Shown: positions 58,854 to 64,000 of the stretch, in pieces | Layout: every line of letters starts with the position of its first letter | How positions within the stretch are numbered: position 1 is the stretch's first letter | Program-made: the position numbers and the translations under genes | Notes under the pieces: generated by a model | Seen by the model: only the letters and a program-made list of their open reading frames with translations | Told to the model about the DNA's origin: nothing | The model's database searches: none | NCBI GenBank assembly: GCA_052387255.1 | Contig: JBQTJI010000039.1 | Coordinates: 22,905 to 86,904, forward strand | Direction of reading: 5' to 3' | Length of the DNA stretch: 64,000 nucleotides | DNA from: JBBQXK01 sp052387255 | GTDB lineage: Bacteria; Pseudomonadota; Alphaproteobacteria; Rhodobacterales; Rhodobacteraceae

Positions 58854-59372
58854 TCAAAGCCAGTTGATGTCGTCAAAGCCGCGGTTGACATAGCCGCCCT
58901 GGCTGAAGGACTCGCCCTCATAGCCGAACAGCGGCCAGACCGCCTTCTGGTTGTACAGGCCCGTCACCAGCCCCCCCCGCACCGCCTGGAAAAAGGCCGA
59001 CGTCTCGACCGCCTGCAGCACCTTGACCCGCTGTTCCTCCCAGCCTGCCGCCAGATAGGACGCATGGCCCTGCGCCACCGCAGCGGCGTCCAGTTCCGCC
59101 ACGCCCGCCGCCACCATGTCTTTCTTGTCTTCGGCGTCATAACCCTTGACGGCGACGGCATAGAATTCGTCCGCCACATGGTCGTGCGGATAGATGTCGC
59201 GCGCCATCTGCAACAGCGTCGCCATCTGTTCCGGCGTGATCACGCTGACCTCCATCGCCCAGGCCGCATCCGGAGCGGCGATGAACCCCGCCCCCGTCAC
59301 TGCCAGCGCCCCAGCCGCCATCGTGCGACCCAGCAACGCGCGGCGCGTCATCCCCCTCAGTACCTTGGTCAT
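58854..59372 (-). CDS. Gluconate 2-dehydrogenase subunit 3-like small subunit
   Basis: A 172-residue protein with a twin-arginine signal (MTRRALLGRTMAAGALAVTG) and a mature helical domain containing QMATLLQMARDIYPHDHVAD and the C-terminal GYEGESFSQGGYVNRGFDDI. This is the small subunit that carries FAD-containing GMC dehydrogenases to the periplasm. Immediate linkage to the GMC gene supports the assignment. Confidence 0.85.
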   Translation of the reverse strand: MTKVLRGMTRRALLGRTMAAGALAVTGAGFIAAPDAAWAMEVSVITPEQMATLLQMARDIYPHDHVADEFYAVAVKGYDAEDKKDMVAAGVAELDAAAVAQGHASYLAAGWEEQRVKVLQAVETSAFFQAVRGGLVTGLYNQKAVWPLFGYEGESFSQGGYVNRGFDDINWL

Positions 59373-59408
59373 GACTTCCTCCCTAGGTTGTTTCGTTCCG
59401 GCGCTGCG

Positions 59409-59804
59409 TCAGAGATATCTCCCCCCCCGCTGCAGCACCTCGATCTGGTATCCGTCCGGGTCCGCGATGAAAAAGAACCGCGCAATCACCGCCCCCCCCG
59501 GCGCGAAATCCACCAGCTTGCGGGGGGCCAGGCCCGCCGCGACCAGCCGCACATGGGTGGCGTCCACGTCATCCACGCTGAACGCCAGATGGCCATAACC
59601 GTCCCCCAGGCTGTAGGGCTCGGTCCGGTCCTTGTTGATGGTCAGTTCAAGCTCGAACGTGGCGTCGGCGTTCGACAGATAGACCAGCGTGAAAGTCGGA
59701 AAATCCAGCCGGTCGGCCACGCGCAGCCCAAAGGCCGTGGCATAGAACGCAGATGACCGCGCCTCGTCCAGGACGCGGATCATCGAGTGTATCGCCTTGG
59801 CCAT
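59409..59804 (-). CDS. Glyoxalase/VOC family protein
   Basis: A 131-residue VOC-fold protein like lactoylglutathione lyase. SMIRVLDEARSSAFYATAFG begins the first module. TFELELTIN, GHLAFSVDDVDATHVRLVAA and a final DPDGYQIEVLQRGGRYL follow, with metal ligands likely at H/E positions in these. It would isomerise the methylglyoxal-glutathione adduct or a related substrate. It is co-directional with the oxidoreductase cluster and may detoxify its aldehyde products. Confidence 0.85.
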   Translation of the reverse strand: MAKAIHSMIRVLDEARSSAFYATAFGLRVADRLDFPTFTLVYLSNADATFELELTINKDRTEPYSLGDGYGHLAFSVDDVDATHVRLVAAGLAPRKLVDFAPGGAVIARFFFIADPDGYQIEVLQRGGRYL

Positions 59805-59888
59805 CGCCCCTCCCCGACCGCTGGTCAGGTCAGAGTGGACGGGCCGATCAGCGCGCAGGTAGTAGCATTCTACTACGCACAGATTTTC

Positions 59889-60188
59889 TCACTCCGCCGC
59901 GATCAGGCCTTCGTGTTCGCGCATCTGCTCCAGTTCGCCCAGGTGGATCGTGCAGGCACAGCGCAGAAGCGAGGCAAAGTTGGTGACCTCCCCCTGCCCC
60001 AGCAGCACCTCGGCGTGCAGCTTCGAGATGAAGGCAGGCGTCGTCAGCTCCTCTTTCGCGGCGATCTGGTCCAGAATGCCCCAGAAGGCGCGTTCCAGGC
60101 GGATGCTGGTCGATTGCCCGTTCAGGCGCAGGCGTCGGGTGACGGATTCGTAGCGGGCCGGGTCCTGTCCGGCAAAGATCTGGCACAT
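59889..60188 (-). CDS. Ribbon-helix-helix domain protein
   Basis: A 99-residue protein whose first 55 residues form an RHH-like module (RRLRLNGQSTSIRLERAFWG, ILDQIAAKEELTTPAFISKL), as in Arc/MetJ-type DNA-binding proteins. The C-terminal part contains two Cys (RCACTIH). A palindrome CGCAACAATGTTGCG lies 15 bases upstream, so it may be autoregulated. A truncated copy of its 5' end, including this palindrome, is present at 63.1-63.2 kb. Confidence 0.8.
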   Translation of the reverse strand: MCQIFAGQDPARYESVTRRLRLNGQSTSIRLERAFWGILDQIAAKEELTTPAFISKLHAEVLLGQGEVTNFASLLRCACTIHLGELEQMREHEGLIAAE

Positions 60189-60203
60189 GGCTTGGGTCCT
60201 CCC

Positions 60204-60218
60204 CGCAACAATGTTGCG
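60204..60218 (-). promoter_or_regulatory. Palindrome CGCAAC-AAT-GTTGCG upstream of RHH gene
   Basis: A perfect inverted repeat with 6-bp arms directly upstream of the ribbon-helix-helix gene. The same 15 bases are preserved at 63192-63206 ahead of the truncated copy, while surrounding positions have diverged. This suggests an operator, possibly for the RHH protein itself. Confidence 0.5.
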
Positions 60219-60234
60219 CTGGCCGTGCCTGTCG

Positions 60235-61101
60235 TCAAGGCGACGAAAGGACTGGGGGTCCGCGCCCGTCCCCGGCGGCGCGGAATGCCGCCACGATCCA
60301 GCGCATCACCGTGCGGACCTGCGGCTGCCGCGCCACGTCGCGGTGCGCCATCATCCAGATGTCGCGCGGCGGCACCGGAGGATGGCCCGGCACCGGCACC
60401 AGCCCGCCCGCCCGCTCCGCCAGCAGCGCCGGCAGAACACCGATGCCGGCCCCCGCCGCGACCGCCGCAAGGATCGACCGCGTGCTCGACGTGCGCACCC
60501 GCACCTGCGCCTCCAGCCCCGCCGTCCGCAGCCAGCGCCGTTCGGCGATCTCGCCGTACTTGTCATCATAGCCGATGACCATCGCGTCGGGCGGCACGTC
60601 AGCCCGTCCGTAAAGCCCCATGTCCAGCCGCGCCAGTCGCCGCACCATCAGGCTGTCGCCCTCGGGCCGGGCCAGCCGGATCGCCACTTCGGCCTCGTGC
60701 CGCGACAGGTTGACCACCGCATCCGCCACACAAAGATGCAGGCGCAACGCCGGGTCCGCCAGAACCAGCCTGGGCAGGGCGGGGGCGAGGATCTCGGCGA
60801 TCACCGGCTCGGTCGCGCTGACACGCACCGGCGACTGGGCTGCCTCGCCCAACCTCCGCGCGAAACCGGCCAGGTCCGCCATCCCCGCCAGCGGTCCCGC
60901 CCCTTCCGCGAACAAGCGCCGCCCCGCCTCGGTCGGCACCACGCCCTCCGGCCCGCGCAGCAACAGCACGGTGCCGAGGTCGGCCTCCAGCCGCCCGATC
61001 CGGCGGGCCAGCGTCACCGCCGACAGCCCGGTCTCGGCCGCCGCACCGGCAAAGGACCCCGCACGGGCCACGGCAGCGAACAGGCGCAGGGCGTCCCACA
61101 T
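60235..61101 (-). CDS. LysR family transcriptional regulator
   Basis: A 288-residue regulator; ATG at 61101 has AAGGA nine bases upstream, while an in-frame ATG at 61149 has none. The N-terminal winged helix-turn-helix is LRLFAAVARAGSFAGAAAET followed by GLSAVTLARRIGRLEADLGT. A periplasmic-binding-protein-like sensor domain follows. It is divergent from a small membrane protein gene, the usual LysR target arrangement. Inducer unknown. Confidence 0.88.
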   Translation of the reverse strand: MWDALRLFAAVARAGSFAGAAAETGLSAVTLARRIGRLEADLGTVLLLRGPEGVVPTEAGRRLFAEGAGPLAGMADLAGFARRLGEAAQSPVRVSATEPVIAEILAPALPRLVLADPALRLHLCVADAVVNLSRHEAEVAIRLARPEGDSLMVRRLARLDMGLYGRADVPPDAMVIGYDDKYGEIAERRWLRTAGLEAQVRVRTSSTRSILAAVAAGAGIGVLPALLAERAGGLVPVPGHPPVPPRDIWMMAHRDVARQPQVRTVMRWIVAAFRAAGDGRGPPVLSSP

Positions 61102-61207
61102 CGGGCGCGGTCCTTCGATTCCGGTCGACAGGTCTTCATCCCTGACCATAGGCCCGGGGCGACCGCAGGGCTAGCCTGTGACCAGCCCCGCAATCCGAAG
61201 GCCCGTC

Positions 61208-61603
61208 ATGACCGCTCTCCGTGCCCTTCCCTGGCGATCCCCCGTCACCATCATGGCGCTTCTGGCCGTCGCCGCCTTCCTGTTCCTCGGCCTGCGAGGT
61301 CTGATCGCGCCCGAGGTCGCGGTCCGATCTTTGGGTGTGACGCTGGCCGATGTCCGCGATGGTGCCCTGATGCAGACGACCGGCGCGCGCAACATCGGCA
61401 TGTCGCTTCTGGGTGCGGCGCTGGTGGTGATCGATGCTCGCCGCGCCTTCGGCCTGCTGCTTGCCGCCGCCGCGCTGATCGCCTGCCTCGACTTCGCGGT
61501 GATCCGCGCCGCCTCCGGCCTGTCCGAAGCGCTGAAGCATCTGGGCTATGTCGCCTTTCTGGGCGGGTTTGCCGCTGTCGTCCTGCGCGGCACCGGGCGC
61601 TGA
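61208..61603 (+). CDS. Small membrane protein (DUF4267-like)
   Basis: A 131-residue protein with four hydrophobic helices (VTIMALLAVAAFLFLGLRGL, NIGMSLLGAALVVIDARRAF, GLLLAAAALIACLDFAVIRA, LGYVAFLGGFAAVVLRG). ATG at 61208 has GAAGG six bases upstream. It is divergent from the LysR gene, which probably controls it. Function unknown. Confidence 0.75.
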   Translation: MTALRALPWRSPVTIMALLAVAAFLFLGLRGLIAPEVAVRSLGVTLADVRDGALMQTTGARNIGMSLLGAALVVIDARRAFGLLLAAAALIACLDFAVIRAASGLSEALKHLGYVAFLGGFAAVVLRGTGR

Positions 61604-61622
61604 CTGTCGCGCCCTACAACAA

Positions 61623-61649
61623 AGGGCCGCACCCCAAGGGTGCGACCCT
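61623..61649 (+). terminator. Terminator hairpin after the DUF4267-like gene
   Basis: CGCACCC-CAA-GGGTGCG extended by AGGG/CCCT across one mismatch, 20 bp after the stop codon. A short C/T-rich tail follows. Confidence 0.6.
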
Positions 61650-61664
61650 CTGACCTTGCATCTG

Positions 61665-61700
61665 TCTTTTCCTCGGCAGGGTGGGTGGGGGGTAACCCAC
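61665..61700. repeat. Dispersed intergenic repeat, left part (interrupted by IS)
   Basis: TTTTCCTCGGCAGGGTGGGT followed by a GTAACCCACCC stem partner forms a G-rich hairpin element. Its right half continues beyond the IS element (63060 onward, ending with GCGGACGTTACGGTTGTG). A second copy is at 63838-63900, so the IS landed inside one copy of a multi-copy intergenic element. Confidence 0.6.
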
Positions 61701-63059
61701 CCATATGCGCTAACTTAAGCTTTGAGCCATCTGCGGTATCCTTCGTCTGGGTGGTTCGTTGATGCGATGGGCGGCTGACAGGAGTCTTTCTCGGCATGTT
61801 ACGAGAGGAAGCGTGCCGATGATGGCCGCGCGCAGGGCATGGACGAGCATCTTGAAGATGCGCCAGAGCGAGGTATGGCGGGGCGGTGGTCCGACGAACC
61901 CACCGATCTGCTCAGGGGGGAGAGTCCGGCGCGGGCCGGATCAGGTCGTCGAGCAGGAAGGCGGCCAGCAGGTTGGTGTAGATCCAGGCCCTTGCGAGGG
62001 CCGGGTCTCTGGCCCGCAGGGTGTCAAGGTTCAGGAGGCTTTTCAGGCGCTTGAAGGCGAGTTCGACCTGCCAGCGCAGGCGGTAGAGAGCGCCGATCCG
62101 TGCGGGCGGATAGTCCTCGGGATCAAGCGAGGTGAGCAGCAGGACATGGGCCGCAGCCTCGAGCGTCTCCGGCTGGACCGCCCGGCCCTTGCGACGATTG
62201 TCCTTGCGGATGCGGGCCTGCGCAGCCTCGACCTTGTCCTGCGGCAGGCGCAGGGCGACGAGGCGTGCGGCGAAGGGCTGCCATCCGTCACGACCCTTGC
62301 CCCGACCGATCCGGATGCGGGCTTCGCCGGTGTCAGCCTCCCCCAAGTCGCGCAAGAATCCCATCAGATCAAAGCGTTCACCTGCTGCATCCAGCCAGTG
62401 CAACCCGCGCCAGTGAACCCGAACGAGATAGTCGCCCGGCCCCTCTGCCAGAACACGCAAGCCGTCCGGGCGATGGCCGAAGCCACGGTCGGCGATCCTG
62501 ATCTCCTGCGCCACTGCCGGGAAGCGTTCCAGACGCTCGGCCCCGTTCCCATCGGTCAGTTCGAAGTCGGTGAACCGGCAGCCGACAGGATCATATCCCA
62601 TGTGCACCCGCCAGTCCGCGCCCTGGCTGCCGGGAGCGGTCAGCACGGTGCCGTCCACCAGCCGCAACGGGCGCGTACCGATGTCCCCCGCTGCCGCACG
62701 GCCCGCCAGAACCTGACCGGCAAGCGTGCCAAACCAGTCCGCCGCCCCGCGCAGGCGTTTGAGCAGCGCCACGTCCGACACCTCGGCGATGCCTCGCATC
62801 TGCGCCCAGGCCGCAGCCTCCCGCAGCGACATCCCACCCGGACCATAGCCAAGCCCCAATCGCAAAAGGCTCGCCCCGTCCCGAACCCCGCGCCTCCGCG
62901 TCAGCGCACCACTTGCCCGCGCAGATGCATCCAACGCATCGGCAGTACCGATCCGCGAAAGAACCCCGGACCACCCATCATCGGAAGAAATCTCATGCTT
63001 CATCCCAATGTTGAATCACGCAAAGCCTCCCCTGCCAACATTTAAGTTAGCGCATATGG
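61701..63059 (-). mobile_element. IS4-type insertion sequence
   Basis: The element is about 1359 bp, bounded by perfect 18-bp terminal inverted repeats beginning CCATATGCGCTAACTTAA (61701-61718 and 63042-63059). A direct repeat GTAACCCAC (9 bp, or 11 bp GGTAACCCACC if the repeats are taken as 17 bp) flanks it, consistent with an IS4-family target duplication. It contains one intact transposase gene. Perfect ends and intact gene indicate a recent insertion. Confidence 0.88.
61912..63003 (-). CDS. IS4 family DDE transposase
   Basis: A 363-residue transposase. The first Asp is in RPLRLVDGTVLTAPG, the second in IRIADRGFGHRP, and the Glu in the family signature YRLRWQVELAFKRLKS (Y-x2-R-x3-E-x6-K). 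Length and motifs are typical of IS4-type enzymes. The gene is intact and occupies most of the element. Confidence 0.9.
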   Translation of the reverse strand: MKHEISSDDGWSGVLSRIGTADALDASARASGALTRRRGVRDGASLLRLGLGYGPGGMSLREAAAWAQMRGIAEVSDVALLKRLRGAADWFGTLAGQVLAGRAAAGDIGTRPLRLVDGTVLTAPGSQGADWRVHMGYDPVGCRFTDFELTDGNGAERLERFPAVAQEIRIADRGFGHRPDGLRVLAEGPGDYLVRVHWRGLHWLDAAGERFDLMGFLRDLGEADTGEARIRIGRGKGRDGWQPFAARLVALRLPQDKVEAAQARIRKDNRRKGRAVQPETLEAAAHVLLLTSLDPEDYPPARIGALYRLRWQVELAFKRLKSLLNLDTLRARDPALARAWIYTNLLAAFLLDDLIRPAPDSPP

Positions 63060-63110
63060 GTAACCCACCCCGCGGACGTTACGGTTGTGGGGGGTTGGCA
63101 CCTGCCCGTT

Positions 63111-63206
63111 CAGGCGCAGGCGGCGGGCAACGGATTCGTAGCGGACCGGATTCTGTCCGGCAAACATCGGGCACATGGCTGGCACCGTCCCCGCAACAAT
63201 GTTGCG
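63111..63206 (-). pseudogene. Truncated copy of the ribbon-helix-helix gene 5' end
   Basis: From an ATG at 63176 the first 23 codons (MCPMFAGQNPVRYESVARRL and RLNGQ) match the intact gene at 60188 (MCQIFAGQDPARYESVTRRL), after which similarity stops abruptly. The upstream part, including the CGCAACAATGTTGCG palindrome, is also conserved. It is a remnant of a partial duplication beside the IS-interrupted repeat. Confidence 0.8.
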
Positions 63207-63284
63207 CCGTCGCCTGCCCTGCCGTCAAGGCGACCAATGGATTAGGGCCGCCCGGCGGGGCGGCCCTCATGGTGTCGTGAACAA

Positions 63285-63797
63285 TCACCGCATCTTGGCC
63301 AGCAGACACCAATCAATGTCTTCCATCTCGGGCGTCCACGCCTCTGCCAAGCCACGATCCACCAACTCATCCGCAAGGTACAGCCAGCGATCCGAACGCC
63401 AGCGCCTGACATCGGCGACCACACGACCGAAAAATGGATCACGCTCGACATTCTCAATTCGGACCAAGCTGCCGACAGCATAAAGCTTCTCGACCAGTGC
63501 CTTGGCTTCTTCGCCCCAGGCTCGTTCTTCTGCACACTTGGCGCCATGCACTTCAGGCGAGTCGACCCCCCGAACGCGAACTGCATAGGTCGCTGCAAGG
63601 CCCGGCCACAGGTCGACCCTCACATCGAGCGTATCGCCATCAATAACGCGCAGGACTTCGGCATGATAAAGCGCATGGGGCGAGGGAATATCTGGCAATG
63701 CTTGAGCGCCGACCGACGCGGACCAGTGCCAAAGTACGACGGTCGTCAAGACGCACAGTCGCAGCACCGTTGCCCCCCTTCCAAGTGCCCTCAGCAT
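63285..63797 (-). CDS. Thermonuclease (SNase-like) with N-terminal signal
   Basis: A 170-residue protein from the ATG at 63797. A signal peptide or anchor (VLRLCVLTTVVLWHWSASVGA) precedes an SNase domain with HAEVLRVIDGDTLDVRV, VRVRGVDSPEVHGAKC and ERAWGEEAKALVEKL. The catalytic Arg-Glu-Arg set is represented by RVRGVDSPE, the following E and a later R (RDPFFGRVVADV). It would degrade nucleic acids outside the cytoplasm. The exact start is uncertain. Confidence 0.82.
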   Translation of the reverse strand: MLRALGRGATVLRLCVLTTVVLWHWSASVGAQALPDIPSPHALYHAEVLRVIDGDTLDVRVDLWPGLAATYAVRVRGVDSPEVHGAKCAEERAWGEEAKALVEKLYAVGSLVRIENVERDPFFGRVVADVRRWRSDRWLYLADELVDRGLAEAWTPEMEDIDWCLLAKMR

Positions 63798-63837
63798 ATG
63801 CGCCCAAAGGCGAAAGGACCACCCTTCGAATGGCTGG

Positions 63838-63900
63838 CTTTTCCTCGGCAGGGTGGGTGGGTGTGACACCCACCCCACGTTCACCTTCGGTTGTGCCGGG
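63838..63900. repeat. Dispersed intergenic repeat, intact copy
   Basis: TTTTCCTCGGCAGGGTGGGT, then GTGTGACACCCACCC and CACGTTCACCTTCGGTTGTG. This matches the element split by the IS around 61665-61700 and 63060-63090. The two G-rich/C-rich halves form a strong hairpin. Such elements occupy gene ends and may terminate transcription. Confidence 0.6.
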
Positions 63901-64000
63901 GGGGTGCCCGGCCCCCCCGAACGTGGGGGGGGGGGGGGGGGGCCCCGCCACCCCCACCGCCCCCCACCCCCAGTTAATGTGCCCCACCCCAGCCCCCCCC
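63901..64000. other. Low-complexity G/C tract at contig end
   Basis: Runs of C and G, including a G tract of about 19 bases, with only scattered other letters and no coding potential. It looks like unreliable sequence at the end of an assembled contig rather than real genomic content. Confidence 0.7.

Noticed and set aside
1..64000. CRISPR array
   Set aside because: No regularly spaced direct repeats of 24-40 bp with unique spacers were seen.

Overview
The window is high-GC DNA typical of a Rhodobacterales-type alphaproteobacterium. Host genes on the right (a GMC oxidoreductase with its small subunit, a Tat-exported amidohydrolase, a LysR regulator, a thermonuclease, an IS4-type element) read like a Paracoccus, Rhodobacter or roseobacter relative. 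Roughly 2.9-54.7 kb is a single phage genome of the N4 (Schitoviridae) type. It carries a tyrosine recombinase beside a tRNA-Trp gene, so it looks like an integrated, temperate relative of a family usually regarded as strictly lytic.

Layout. (1) 1-2.6 kb, minus strand: three overlapping low-GC genes (DUF262 protein, AAA ATPase with DUF3696-like C-terminus, a truncated unknown), probably a defence cassette. (2) 2.9-36.4 kb, minus strand: the late arm. Transcription runs from terminase small subunit, a dATP/dGTP pyrophosphohydrolase and terminase large subunit through a connector, a beta-helix tailspike, a translationally coupled lysis cassette, a repeat-rich appendage, spanins, portal, scaffold, N4-gp56-type capsid protein and internal virion proteins to a 3571-residue virion RNA polymerase (vRNAP). 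(3) 36.8-40.8 kb: an HExxH protein followed by accessory genes (Fic protein, HigBA-like pair, DUF433/DUF5615 pair). (4) 41-52.3 kb, plus strand: the early/middle arm. It has small early genes, the two halves of an N4 RNAPII-type polymerase, many small genes, an AAA ATPase plus VWA/metallopeptidase-like pair matching N4 gp24/gp25, and a dCTP deaminase. (5) 52.3-54.8 kb: an XRE regulator, small genes, integrase and tRNA-Trp. (6) 54.9-64 kb: host genes, an IS element inside a dispersed repeat, and a low-complexity contig end.

How it works together (inference from N4). The vRNAP would be injected with the DNA and start transcription at small hairpin promoters. Three hairpins with 5-bp stems and an identical TCC loop lie just upstream of the first early genes (41.06, 41.61 and 42.25 kb). 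Two stem pairs covary between them, and their loop and closing pair match the N4 P2 promoter as I remember it. Early genes would include the split RNAPII, whose two subunits together hold the DxxGR, A, B and C motifs. RNAPII would then read the middle genes from AT-rich islands that punctuate the plus arm.

Limits. No second copy of the tRNA-Trp 3' end and no DNA polymerase, primase or helicase gene is visible. In N4 gene order those replication genes would fall between the gp25/integrase end and vRNAP, which here means left of position 1. The prophage probably continues beyond the window.
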